Shown here in pieces: positions 20,690 through 31,832 of a stretch of DNA of 64,000 nucleotides. Both the position numbers and the translations under genes were made by a program. The DNA is taken from contig OY723306.1 of NCBI GenBank assembly GCA_963210315.1, positions 1,116,001 to 1,180,000 on the forward strand, given 5' to 3'. Positions within the stretch are counted from its first letter, which is position 1. Each line of letters starts with the position of its first letter. The notes under the pieces were generated by a model. That model ran no database searches. It was given only the letters and a program-made list of their open reading frames with translations, and was not told where the DNA came from. The stretch comes from Rhynchopus euleeides (Eukaryota > Euglenozoa > Diplonemea > Diplonemida > Diplonemidae).

Positions 20690-21470
20690 ATGGTCGCTCC
20701 GGAATGCACGCCCCTTGCGGGTTTCTTCGGGATGATGGGTGCGTCCCTTGCCCTTGGGTTCGCTAACCTGGGGGCAGCGTATGGGACGGTGAAGAGCGGT
20801 GTGGCTGTCGCGCACCTCGGGATTGTGTCGAAGGTATGCGCACCCGCGCCCCGCCTCTTGGGCACACACTGCACAGGGTGGGATCCCTTTCCACACGGAA
20901 GCCTTGCCTAGCCTTGCCTTGCCGCGCCGTTAGTTGTTAGCTTCTCCCTCCTGTCTGCCCACTGACCACACCACTCCCGCAGGGCCGTGCGATGCGTGGT
21001 ATGGTGCCTGTTGTGATGGCGGGTATCCTTGGTATCTACGGCCTGATCATTGCCGTGATCGTGTCGAGCAACGTGAAGACCAGCGGGACCGACTACCCGC
21101 TGTCGAAGGGGCTGGTGCACCTGGGCGCCGGGCTTGCAGGTGGCATGGCCAGTCTTGCGGCAGGGTTTGCGATTGGCGTGGTGGGCGACTCTTGCGCCAC
21201 GGCTTACCAGCGCACCGACGTATGTATTGCATGGCCACCGTGAATGTTCGCTGATGCTCGGCCCTTCTCCCCCTCCCCCCTCCACCACCCGTTATTACCC
21301 CTCTGCAGAAAATCTTCGTCGCGATGATTCTGATGCTTATCTTTGCCGAGGCGCTTGGTCTCTACGGCATGATCATCGCACTTCTCATGAACAGCACGGC
21401 GACAAGCGTCGGCAACAAGTTCGGCGCCGCATCCGAGTGCTCCATGGCCGCTTGGAAGGTGACCCCGTAG
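20690..21470 (+). CDS. V-type H+-ATPase proteolipid subunit c
   Basis: Membrane rotor subunit of the vacuolar proton pump. Three exons (20690-20833, 20983-21219, 21309-21470) join in phase 0 to give 180 residues; introns are 149 and 89 nt, GTATG...CAG. Four membrane helices are visible: about 10-32 ([20 protein letters not shown]), 54-77 ([20 protein letters not shown]), 91-113 ([20 protein letters not shown]), and 129-152 ([20 protein letters not shown]). The essential proton-carrying Glu is at residue 141 in [11 protein letters not shown]. The C terminus after helix 4 is longer than in most family members, ending SMAAWKVTP. It acts in the membranes of acidic organelles with the other V0 subunits. 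Confidence 0.96.
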
Positions 21471-24400
21471 GCCCCATACCCTCACACCCGCCCCCCCCCC
21501 CACCCCCACACACACACACCCCACCCCCCTCGTGGCCCGTGTTCCTGCCTCCTGCAGGGGTAATCGGTTTCGTTTTGTGTCAAAAATTCGTCGTCCAAAC
21601 CCAGCCCCCATTGGAAGGAGGAGGAGGAGGAGGAGGGGTGTGTGTGTGTGTGTGCAGGAGGGTCTTTTAACTCGACCCCCCGCCCTCCCCACCCCCACAT
21701 GACCCCCCCACCCCCCCCCCACCGTAGTCAGCTCGCACCAGCATTGATCGATTCACAGGGCAGCAACAAAAAGCAACTGCAGGCTATGTCTATCCCTTAT
21801 CTCCTCAAACCCCCCCCCCCTACCGTCCCACGCGTGGTTTGTATCCTTTTTTTCGTCTCCTTCGCGTGCACCGCGCCACGGTGGGGTGGTGTGGGGGGGA
21901 TGGGGATGACGGAGAAACGGTTCCTGAGCCCTGGCCCAAAGGCCGAGGAGGGCTCGTTGGGTTCATCGAGTTGGAGGGGGATGGGGAGGGGGGGGAGAGG
22001 GGCAGAGTTGTATCAGGCACGGCTTGACCCCCCACCCCCCCGATCTCTCAAAGGGGTGTGCTGTAAAACTGTGGTGTGTGCCACACACACATGGACAGCC
22101 CTGTCGCCCCCCCCCCCCCCCCGAGCCTGTCCATACTGTTTCGCACAATAGGAATAGGGGGGAGTGTGGGGGGAAGGTGGGGGTGGGGCACTGGGCGTGG
22201 TGTGTGTGTGTGTGCGATCGCATTATTGGAAAATGGGAGGATGGAGGATAATGTCCTCCGTTGCGTTCTGCACGGCTTCAAAAAATAAAGGAGATCCACG
22301 CGTGTTGAGTTGTGTGTGTGTCTGTGAGTTTTTTTTGCGGTGTTTGCATCAGAGGGATATCGGCATTGCATGCGCATGGGCAAATGAATGGATTTTTTTT
22401 GCTGTGTGCGGTATTGTCGCCCCCCCAACCTGCTGCAATAAATAAAAGGACGATTCACGCGTGCCATGTGCATTTTTGTTGAGTGTGTTTTGTGAGGATG
22501 GGTGTTGTGGCAAGAACCAAACAAACGGGGCGGTACGAACCGCCACCGGCACCGCGTGCGCGCCGTTTGCCCGTTGATCGTTTGTTGGGAGATGGGTGTG
22601 GAGGGGGTGGTGTGTGCCCCTCCGCCCCGCAAAGGATTTCTAAATTTGAACGAAAGTAAGCTGAAAGCGCAGCAAAAAAAACCCCCCAGAGGTGCGCGCC
22701 ATGACCTGATCGTCTCATCTTCGTCAGGCCGGTGGTCGTCGATACCAGATTAGGCAGTCAATGTTTACGTGTGATAAAGTGATCCCATACGCCAGCCATT
22801 GGCCTTTATGGCAACGATTTTGAAGTTCACACCCTGTTTTTTGGCCCACTGCCTCCACCAACCTGCAGAGGCCTGAAAGTGACCACCATGTCACATTTTT
22901 TCTCGTCTCCAACACATGGCAGAGTTGAGCAAGGCTCTAAACCAAGACACACAGAGGGGGTCTTCGCTACAGGGTGATCGTCAGTGCATTTTGGTGCATT
23001 TCCTGTTGAATTGGCTGAAAACTGACGAAGTTTGTCGACCAGCGAAGACACACAGACACAAGGCATACTTCCGATAGATCATCAGCACCCATCCCCCAGG
23101 AATACTTCCGATCCGGGCAAACCAACCGCGCGCATGTGGTGCGTATTGTGCTGCGGGTGTGACTCTTATCCCCCTGCCCCCACACACATACATTGCACAC
23201 ATAAGCCGTGAACCGCCTTTTTTCTGCTTTTCTTGTCAAGAGGGCACACGCGCCAGCCCTCTCCGAATCTGGCCTTCCCACATCACAACCCACCGCGCAG
23301 TGTGTTCCTCTTCCTCTGTGCGGTGTGCGGAGAGAGAGAGAGTGCTGCGATCAGCCCCGTGGCATGGGCCCCCTGGCAGTTCCTTAAAACACACACGTTG
23401 TGTGTGTCCTTTTCTTCCTTCTGTGCTGCCCTCCTGCGGTTTTTCGCCGCCTTTTCTCTCTCTCTCTCTCTCTGTCTCTCCATTTCCTGGGTTATTTTTT
23501 ATGTGTGCCGTATATTTTTTTTCCCACCCTCAAAAAAAAAACATACCTGCAAAGCGTGCCCGTGCAACAACAAAAAACAAAAAAAAATATGTGTGTACTA
23601 CTAAATATCCATACGTGTCTGATTTTTTTTCGTTTTCTCCACCTGCCACCCCCCCCACAGCCACCGCCCCACCGCCCGCCCACCCACCTCACCCCCGATG
23701 ACCCCTCAACACCCACACCCACATGCCTCCGAGTCGTTTTATTCTAATTATGCAGGGCACCTGGTGTGTCACATTCACAGTTTGGTGCGCCGCACGCCCT
23801 GCCACCGCACCCCTCTGTTCTGCCACAGGACTGGCCCCTACTGTACCCCAAAAAGGGATAACGGGAGAAAGACGGGGGAAAGGCGGTGATTTTTCTTGGT
23901 GGCAACGACAAAGGGACAGCCTCCACAGCTGTGCAGTGAGAGTTGCTTCTGTTTGTCCCGGAACCCCCCCCCCTCGTGTCCCATACCTATGGCGGATAGG
24001 AAGCGATCATGTGGTTTATGGCGTTTTATCGACAGCGTTATGACCAGTGTTCCCTCAGATGCATTTAGGAGGGGCCAGATTTGCATTCTGTTTGGGGAGG
24101 GGGGGGAGGAGGAGGAGGAGGAGTGTGTGCCTGGTGGCGCTCAAAACGAATAAGGAAATTAATGTGTGGGGTGGGTGTTTTTTTCTGACACACACACACA
24201 CACACACAACACACACCTCCGACGCGTGACCTGTGAATCTGCAGCGGCGTCCTGTTGCCTGGCTCTCAGTGATATGCCTCAGATGCGGCATCCCCGCCCT
24301 CTTCTGCACCATACCTTGACGAGATATCTGCAGACGTTGTGTCGGGAGAGGGAGGGGATGCCCTTTTGTGAACAGTGTGCGAAAAGTTTGCATTCGAGAA

Positions 24401-24674
24401 GCCACAGGCCAGACGCAGGCGCAGCGATTCGTTTTGTATAGGACGTGGGGGGGAGGTGGAGGAGGGAAGGGAAGGGAAGATGATGGGCGTTTGGATCGGC
24501 GTGTCGGGGGTCAGGGTGGGGACTCGCGTGAGGGACGGTTGGGGGGGGGGGGGAGGTGGCGGAACCGGTGGGGGGAGGGGGGGGGGGGAGGGAAGGGTGT
24601 GTGTGGGAGGGGGGTGGTTGTGAGAAACAAAAAATATGGCGCCCCCTGTCCCCCCCCCCCCTCCCCCCCCCCCC
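21471..24674. other. spacer, 3.2 kb, with one MITE
   Basis: C/G tracts, GGA and TG microsatellites (21617-21654, 22199-22214), CT-rich runs (23453-23482) and an ACACAC run (24190-24210). The MITE at 22960-23049 is the only clear feature. No gene supported on either strand. Confidence 0.5.
22960..23049. mobile_element. 90-bp GTCTTCGC MITE, copy 3 (inverted, diverged)
   Basis: Starts GTCTTCGCTAC and ends GCGAAGAC. Its interior GTTGAATTGGCTGAAAACTG is the inverse of the copies at 13745 and 16679, with several differences, so this is an older or separate insertion of the same family. Confidence 0.8.
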
Positions 24675-26241
24675 TAGGCATACAGTGCAAACGATAATTA
24701 TTATCGCATATATACCAGATACGATAATTTTCGGAAAATTGTCGCATACGATAATTCATTATCGCATACGATAATCCATTATCGTATGATGCGATAATGG
24801 ATTATCGTATACGACCAGATACGATAATCCCATTATCGTATGCGATACCCACCTGATTTTGCCCGAAACCAATCACCGAAATCTCCAGTTTACCACCGCC
24901 AAACGCCACCAAACCCCGCCAAGGGCCACAATCAGCCACAAAATAGAGATCACTACCATTCTCCCAGCCCCAGGAAGGGTAAGATGAGCCTGTGGGGTCC
25001 GGTGATGCAGGCAGGGTACGCGTACTGGTCTGTGTCCGGGCTGCTGTGGTCATCGACAAGGCTGTGTGGTCTGTCCGAAGGAGGTGGATGGTGGTCTCCC
25101 TCAGGTGGATCGCGTCTCTCCGATCCTGCATGGGCTCAGGTGTCTCCAGATGATCATCACCCCTTGCCTTGCTGTCGGTGAGGATGGCGCCCGAGCTCCG
25201 CCTTGTAGCGCAGCGGAGTCGTGCAGGTCAGGCAGGCTCCTTGAGGCCTCCGAGGTGATGTGCGCGCGCCACCCCGTGGTTCCTTGTAGAGTTGCAGACA
25301 GGTCCGTGCGCACGGTGGGAGCGTTCGTATCGCCCGTTCCGTGCCAGGTCCTGAAGAATACCTTTGGTTGAGTATTGCCTCTCTCGGGTTCAAACCCCAT
25401 TCAAGGTCCTTCGCTATGTCATCACTGGTCGTCAGTCAGAGGGGAAGAACGGTGTTCCTCACTTTTTCACTGCTCACGGGAGCGAAGGCCAAGTCCAACA
25501 TAAGTGGTAGCCTTGAAGAGAAATCTCCTGATCTCTCCAAACATTGCACCGAAGACCACACCTGCCTATCAGGTTCTTCCCCATCAGTCGAACAGTCTTT
25601 CTTGTTCATGTTCTGGGCAGGGTGCTCTGTCTCGGTCACCCCGACACCTGCTTCAACTAGGCTAGCCCAACGTCTTCCCTCAGTGTTCTCACAGGGGTGT
25701 CCTCAGTATCTGGGTCCCGACGGCAAGGCAGCGTACCAGTCAGCTTTGCGAACCCGCAACAGGCTGTACTGGTGGTTGCATACCGCCACAAGTATGACCC
25801 TGTTGCTGCGTAGTCATGTTTTCCATGAAGTGGGGTGGCGACAGGGTGTAAGTCACGAGGGGAAGGGCATGTGGAACGGCCACTGCCCAATCCCCAGAGT
25901 CCTCTCCGCCCCACTGTGCCTGAAACTTCTTCAGACAGACATAGTGATGTGCATGTCATGGCACTATGTGTGTTGTGTCTCTGCCACCCATTTGTGAGGG
26001 ACATTCTACACTTCTGAGTGAAGCCCCCCGTCACCAATAATTCAAAGAAGCAAAAATGGCAGCTTCCGGCTCCACTTTTACCACTTTTTCAATGTGTTCT
26101 GGGCTGATTTCTGGTTTTCCGAAAATCTCAAAAAATTATCGCACCATTATCGTATATTATCGTATACGATAATATACGATAATGGGAATACGATAATAAT
26201 TATCGTATGCGATAATTATTATCGTTTGCACTGTATGCCTA
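24675..26241. mobile_element. TA-flanked TIR element, about 1.56 kb
   Basis: The body 24677-26239 starts GGCATACAGTGCAAACGATA and ends with its exact inverse; the inverted match is at least 34 bp. TA lies at both ends (24675-24676, 26240-26241). Subterminal regions on both sides are packed with palindromic CGATAAT/ATTATCG units. The interior (about 24850-26090) has no recognisable transposase; the frame at 25341-25997 is of unknown meaning. Probably a non-autonomous Tc1/mariner-like element. Confidence 0.85.
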
Positions 26242-27391
26242 GGGGGGGTCAAATGGGGGTGACAAACACGATTTTTCAAAAAACCGGCGCAGAGGCCCCA
26301 AAGCCCCCGTAAACCCTCCAAACCCCCCCAGATCGGTCCGGAAACCCATCGAACCCCACTTTTCCACCATTCCGGGCACCTCAGGTGCCCGAATTGGGGT
26401 ACCTAAATTTTGTGCCACCGTTTGGTACCGTACAGTGCCACTGTGTGGGAGGTTGGAAAAGAAAATGCCCCAACACACCACATCTGAGGGTTGCAATGCA
26501 TGTTGCTTGCCAACCACGTCATCCGGTGGGTGTCAGGCGCTATGTAGGTGGCATCAGCCAGGTCTTCGATGTGTTCTGGCTTGTATATGTACCTCCCTGC
26601 CTGCGGCACAGGCACTGCCTTTGTCCCCCACACCAGCCACAGAGAGCGTATTGTACTCGGTCCACGGTTGCTGATTCATTGTGATGCGTTGTATCCTCGA
26701 GTGAACGTCACACACTAGTGACACCACCACCCGCCATCCGAGAGCTGTATTGACTTTGCGCGCTTCCGTTGCATTCACCTCGCCACGCATATTGCACTGT
26801 TCAGTACCAGTGCTCTTGGGCCAGGCAAAGTAGACCGCAGCAAGTACCAATTCTGGCACAATGGGTACCACGACAGCGCACTTCGTGTGTTCCCGGAATG
26901 TACAGCTCGTGTTGCAACAGTCGTTGTCAACACATCCCGGTTGTGGAGCACTGCTGCACAGGAATCACACGACCATCTGGACTTGTTCCGTACCTACAGG
27001 CAGCCTCCCGGTGCATGGTGGCAGGGAGGTACATATACAAGCCAGAACACATCGAAGACCTGGCTAATGCCACCTACATAGCGCCTGACACCCACCGGAT
27101 GACGTGGTTGGCAAGCAACATGCATTGCAACCCTCAGATGTGGTGTGTTGGGGCATTTTCTTTTCCAACCTCCCACACAGTGGCACTGTCCGGTACCAAA
27201 CGGTGGCACAAAATTTAGGTACCCCAATTCGGGCACCTGAGGTGCCCGGAATGGTGGAAAAGTGGGGTTCGATGGGTTTCCGGACCGATCTGGGGGGGTT
27301 TGGAGGGTTTACGGGGGCTTTGGGGCCTCTGCGCCGGTTTTTTGAAAAATCGTGTTTGTCCACGTAAAAGGGTGGCATTTGACCCCCCCTA
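26240..27391. mobile_element. foldback-type element with about 360-bp inverted arms
   Basis: Left arm 26242-26602 and right arm 27022-27389 are near-identical inverted copies; the right arm has an extra 10-bp or so near its end. A 419-bp unique centre separates them. Ends read GGGGGGGTCAAATG and its inverse. TA flanks both ends (26240-26241, 27390-27391), and the left TA is shared with the preceding element. Both arms hold the same open frame (on opposite strands) only because they are copies. It sits in the pyrimidine tract just upstream of the paraflagellar-rod-like gene. Confidence 0.85.
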
Positions 27392-27490
27392 CCCCCCCCC
27401 CCCTCTCTCTCTCTCTCTCTGTCTCTCTGCCGCCGGCATTATTTGCCCGCCGCACCATACACACACTCGCACACTCACCCCTCCACCCAC

Positions 27491-27511
27491 CCCTTCTTAC
27501 CTTTCCCGCAG
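27491..27511 (+). promoter_or_regulatory. likely trans-splice acceptor ahead of PFR-like gene
   Basis: CCCTTCTTACCTTTCCCGCA followed by G gives a pyrimidine tract with AG at 27510-27511. A second possible AG (TTTCAG, 27594-27595) lies two bases before the ATG. A long CT run lies at 27403-27428. Confidence 0.45.
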
Positions 27512-27597
27512 GCAACCAGGAGGCAGCTGCCCTTCTCTCAAACCCCTCCGCATTCCCTCATCCCCCGCCTCCCGTTGCTCCTGGGGGGATTTCAGCA

Positions 27598-29103
27598 ATG
27601 TCGTCGAAACAGATGTACCAGCTGCCGGAGGTTGACGACCTGTTTGCGCATGAGCAGAGCCTGATGGGCGTGCTGAAGCACTGCGCGAAGGAGCACGAAG
27701 CGATGCGTGCCAAGCTGCAGGCAAACACAGACACGGCGATGACCCTGCTTCAGAGAGCCGAGGAGTCCATCGAGCGCAGCGCTGCGGAGAAGAAGGACCA
27801 GCAGTGGCCGAAGTATTTGGATATGCCGAACCCGAACCTGTGCAAAAACAATCCTCCAACGGAGGTTGTGGCTGGGCTGCGCGGGCTCCGCGATCAGCTG
27901 CACGGTCTGCAGAAGGACATGGCTGGGGTGTGGCCCGGCATCTTCTCCGCCCTCGTCGAGTCTGTGCTGAACAAGCTCGACACGCTTGACGCAGCGATGC
28001 AAGCTGTCGAGGCAGACCCTGCGAAGGACGCAGGCGTGGCTCTGATCCCCCAGCCCCTGTTGGTGCGCCTGGAGGTGCTCAGCTCTCTGGGGAGCTCGCT
28101 CGACACCACGGCATCCATCGAGGCGATCGGGTCAATCCGGGCACAGCTGAAGGACCTCAGCACTGCGCAGGCGATGCCGATGGACCCTGCGACCGCAGGG
28201 CAGGTGGGGTGGGCGAAGGTGCAGCTGCAGACGAAGCTTGTGGAGAACATCAAAAACCTGATCCGCTGCATCGAGGCGGCGGAGGTGGAGAACGCGAAGC
28301 TGACGAACCACAACGAGATCCGGGTCGTGGCGGAGCAGAAGGCTGCCCAGATCAAGGAGCCCCGCCTCCGCCTCAAGATGCAGTGCGAGTCGTCGCTCCG
28401 CTCCGTGAAGACCGCAGTCGCATCGATGGTTAACGCGCACACCCAGGAGTCCGCACAGTTCCAGGGGCGGATAAACCTCTCTAAGCAGAAGCTGCATGCC
28501 AACGTGCAGAAGCAGGGCGACATCTGGCAGAAGATGTCGGAGCTGTACGAAGAGCTGGGCGCCCTCACGCTGGAGCGCTCCGGCGAGGTGCAGTTCCAAG
28601 TGGAGGCGTATGACAAGGAGTGCAAGCGGCGCGAGGAGTATAAGTGGGCGAAGCAGGTTGCCGACGAGCACATGCGGATGCTGGGGGAGAACATCCGGAA
28701 CTGCGACAACGCGATCCAGTGCCTGCAGGCGGCGGAGGACTTTGTGACGGAGGGTGCGGACACAGCGGGGCGGTATCAGGAGGCGACGGCGTGTGACCTC
28801 GCGACGCAGAAGGGCGCGTTGACGCAGGAGGTGGAGCGTGAGCTGGCAATCCTGCACAGCTGGACCACAGAGCACCGCATGTTTGTGCAGGATCAGATTC
28901 ATGTGACGCACCGTGCCCCGACGCCAGGCTCGCCCCTCCATGTGAATGCGACTGTCCCCGTCCCGACGTCTCCAGCCACCGGAGGCCCTGCGGCAGCTGC
29001 AGCGCAGCAAGCGGCAATCGCAGCGATGAACGCTGCACACCATGCGTCGGCAGCAGCCGCTGCCGCGGGTTACTCACCCTACTTCGTCCCTAACGAGGCG
29101 TAG
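27598..29103 (+). CDS. paraflagellar rod-type protein (PFR family)
   Basis: A 501-residue single-exon protein. I choose the ATG at 27598 because the in-frame DNA upstream is transposon and pyrimidine tract. Almost the whole chain is helical coiled coil. Residues about 225-430 follow the layout of the euglenozoan paraflagellar rod domain: NIKNLIRCIEAAEVENAKL, then a charged coil, then RREEYKWAKQVADEHMRMLG followed by a segment with ENIRNCDNAIQCLQ, as in PFR proteins (EYRQF...YNCDLAVRC). The Ala/Pro-rich tail from about 455 is disordered. PFR proteins build the lattice beside the axoneme that shapes flagellar beating. The family is typical of Euglenozoa, which supports the host assignment. Which PFR paralogue it is cannot be told. 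Confidence 0.78.
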   Translation: MSSKQMYQLPEVDDLFAHEQSLMGVLKHCAKEHEAMRAKLQANTDTAMTLLQRAEESIERSAAEKKDQQWPKYLDMPNPNLCKNNPPTEVVAGLRGLRDQLHGLQKDMAGVWPGIFSALVESVLNKLDTLDAAMQAVEADPAKDAGVALIPQPLLVRLEVLSSLGSSLDTTASIEAIGSIRAQLKDLSTAQAMPMDPATAGQVGWAKVQLQTKLVENIKNLIRCIEAAEVENAKLTNHNEIRVVAEQKAAQIKEPRLRLKMQCESSLRSVKTAVASMVNAHTQESAQFQGRINLSKQKLHANVQKQGDIWQKMSELYEELGALTLERSGEVQFQVEAYDKECKRREEYKWAKQVADEHMRMLGENIRNCDNAIQCLQAAEDFVTEGADTAGRYQEATACDLATQKGALTQEVERELAILHSWTTEHRMFVQDQIHVTHRAPTPGSPLHVNATVPVPTSPATGGPAAAAAQQAAIAAMNAAHHASAAAAAAGYSPYFVPNEA

Positions 29104-30712
29104 AGGTGGGGCTGAGGCAGGCAGGTGCCCCATGCGTGGTGGGTTGTGGGGCAGCCTGCTGGTGTGGTCCGTTGCAACGCCCTCCCCTGAGTGGAGCGGG
29201 GGGGGGTGGTGCGGGGGGGAGCACCTCTCCAGAGGGTTCTGGCAGATAGACCTTTTTGTTTTTGTGTCGGTTCGGGATTTTCCCCCCCAAAATGGGGTGC
29301 AGCGCGGGTGCCCCACAATCCAGACACACCAACACATACACCCCCCCAGCATTTTTCAACCTTTGTAGTGTACAAAACGACTTGTTTACTCAACCCCCCC
29401 TCCACCCGCCACCCCCCGTTCGCAACAGTCCCTCTCTCCCCCCATGCAGCGGAGCCTCCTTCCGCTCGTATCCAGTGTGGGGGTGTGGGCTTTGCGCCCC
29501 CGCTTTCACGACGCCAGAGAAGAAGTGAACAGCAGAATCGTGCAGAAAACCCGTCACAGTGGGCACTGTTTATTTTTGTGTAACCCCATGCAATGGAGGA
29601 GGAAAATCGGGCACAAAGGAGCAGCATCACGCGCAGCAGGCAGTGTTTTACGTCGGGTGCTTGCAAGAAGAGCCACATCTCACCTCCGCACAGGTCGAGG
29701 TGTGTGCGTGTCACCACAACCTCTCCAAAGTATTTCAGCTGTAATGTGACTGATGTGTTGTTGACTTCTCCTGTGTCCGATATAGGGGGTTCTGCCCGAA
29801 CAAGTTTGCTTGTCACAGCGAAATAGTCGGTGGGAGTGTGCGCGCGCTCAAGCGCGCAAACAAAACCCCCAGACCCTCTCTCTCTCTCGCTCTCTTTATC
29901 GACTCTCTGGCCCCACCACCTCCACTCACCTCCCACCCTCCCCTCCACCCACTCCCCGCCATCCGGCTTTGTTTCCAAATTGAATGTACTGTGTTAGATC
30001 GTCCCCCCACTCCCCAACTTGCCCCCATTTTTTAAACCCGCTGAAGAGCACGCCACCTCCCCTCAGGGGGGCAAATTGCCGAATTGCCTCTGCCCTCCCG
30101 AGGTGTGGTGGCGGTGGTGGTGGTGGTGGGTGTTTACAGTGCCCCACCCGCCACACGGACTCTGTTGTCTCTCCCCTGTATCGCCCCGCCCCCCCCCCCC
30201 CCCCGCTGCATCCCTTTCAAAAAGTTGTGGGATTGTGTTTCTTCCATGTGTGATACCCCGTCGTACGAACGAACCTGTGTTCCACTCTGTCTTAGAATCG
30301 CGGAGGAGGGGAGGGGGGGGGGAGGGTTGTTGGTGCTGTCGTCCGGTTTGTTTGTTTGTTCGTTGTCCTTTTCGTGGAAAAAAATTGACCACGCATGCCC
30401 TCACGCATGGTGAGGAGGGGATCAGGCAAAACAAACCCGAAGAAGTTTGTGAGGTGTCGCAGATTTTGTGTTATTCTGCTGGTCGGATCGCGCAAAATCG
30501 AAAGGGTCGGGGGAGCCGTGTGTGCGTGTGTGTGGTGGGGCTGTTACAGCAAGGCCAGCTGTTCCTGCATCGGGAAAAATTTGCGAAAATAACCGTGTGG
30601 CACTGCAAAGCGCCACAAGATTTCTGTGCAGCACTGGCTTGCTGTTCGTCCCCCACCTGCACGCCCTGCCCTCTCGACGCCGAAGCAGCGGCGAAGCACC
30701 ACCAATATCCCT
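29104..30712. other. spacer without recognised gene
   Basis: C tracts, a CT run (29877-29891), a GGT run (30111-30132) and a C tract at 30190-30204. No gene supported. Confidence 0.5.
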
Positions 30713-30920
30713 CACGGTGGACTCCAGCGGGGGTAGGGTAACCCTTTTCGGGAGTCTCAACTAGCGGGAGTCTCGGACTCCCGCTAGCGGGAGTCTTTAG
30801 CCTAAATTAGCTGGAAAATAGACTCCCGCTAGCGGGAGTCTCCAGTACATACTGCAGAAAAAGACACCCTCTCAGACTCCCGCTCCCAGACTCCCGCTAG
30901 GGTGGCTGGAGTCCACCGTG
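30713..30920. mobile_element. 208-bp palindromic MITE with GACTCCCGC repeats
   Basis: Ends are exact inverse copies of CACGGTGGACTCCAGC (30713-30728, 30905-30920). The interior carries repeated palindromes of GACTCCCGCTAGCGGGAGTC. CT occurs on both flanks, possibly a 2-bp duplication. Confidence 0.82.
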
Positions 30921-30951
30921 CTGTTGTAAAAAAAAATATGTGCACACCTGG

Positions 30952-31832
30952 GCAGGCTTGCTCCTAACATGGAATACGGAATACACTCTCCGAAATTTCC
31001 CGATTTTTTTCTAAGGATTTTTAGGAGGGGAAATTTTTTTTTTCTAAGGATTTTCCTTAGGAAACTATTTCCGAGGGGGGATGAGGATGAGTCCTCCAGA
31101 CACCCGCCCCTCTTCTGTTTCTTCCCGGCACCCAAAACACCGGTGTTCTTTCCAGCCAAGACCCAGATGTTCACTACCGTGGCCTCCGGCGGCTGGGGGG
31201 CTCTGCCCCCCAGACCCCCCTGTGGCTTGTGCCTGTCTTGTCACCAAGTCCTGACGCGTATGCCACTATGGCATGTCAAGAAGGGGTGTCGTTGGAAAAA
31301 CCGGTCCCGAAACCCATTTTTTGCTTTCATCTGGCAGCTGATGATGGCGGAATCACTGGACACAGGAGAGATGAGCCGTGGACGCCGGATACCCCATCTA
31401 GCGAGTCGAACCAGTGGGAACTGTCAGGTGGCGCCGACCCTATAGGAGGTCATCAAGCCGCGCAGCGCCTCATGCTGTTGAGGCAACCATCGCATGTATC
31501 GGTCGTACGCGCCTTACATTGCAATGACAATAAGGCGGTCATTGCCGACATTGTGTTTGGCCGAGGATGGCGAGCTACCGGACCTGGGGCTGCCAGTGGT
31601 GGTCTCGATCGAGGAGGCCTTCACCATGCGGTTCCGGTCGCGGCAGTCGTGCCGAAACGAGCGCCCATGAGTGATTTGTGACAGAATTTTCCAAGGCGGT
31701 GCACTGCGTGAGGTTGTGGGACTGGCACAGGGAACTGCTGGGTCCGAAATCCAAGGCAAAAATCCTTAGAAAAAAGCAGGAATACATTTCCGGGATTTTG
31801 GCTATTTTTCAAGGAATACGGAGCAAGCCTGC
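30952..31832. mobile_element. TIR element, 881 bp, non-autonomous
   Basis: Ends are inverted GCAGGCTTGCTCC (30952-30964, 31820-31832). Further in, inverted TTCTAAGGATTTTT-type stretches lie on both sides. The interior has a hairpin module at 31167-31222 and a small open frame of unknown meaning (31229-31681). Target duplication not clear. Confidence 0.72.
31167..31222 (+). repeat. hairpin module, copy 4
   Basis: ATGTTCACTACCGTGGCCTC followed by a CTGGGGGGCTCTGCCCCCCA hairpin, with one change in the loop relative to copy 1. It is inside the TIR element 30952-31832. Confidence 0.88.

Noticed and set aside
25385-25410. tRNA T-arm (GGGTTCAAACCCC)
   Set aside because: No consistent stem, anticodon arm or acceptor pairing around it, and it lies inside a transposon.
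25341-25997. Transposase gene in the TA-flanked element
   Set aside because: The frame shows no DDE-type motif or recognisable domain.
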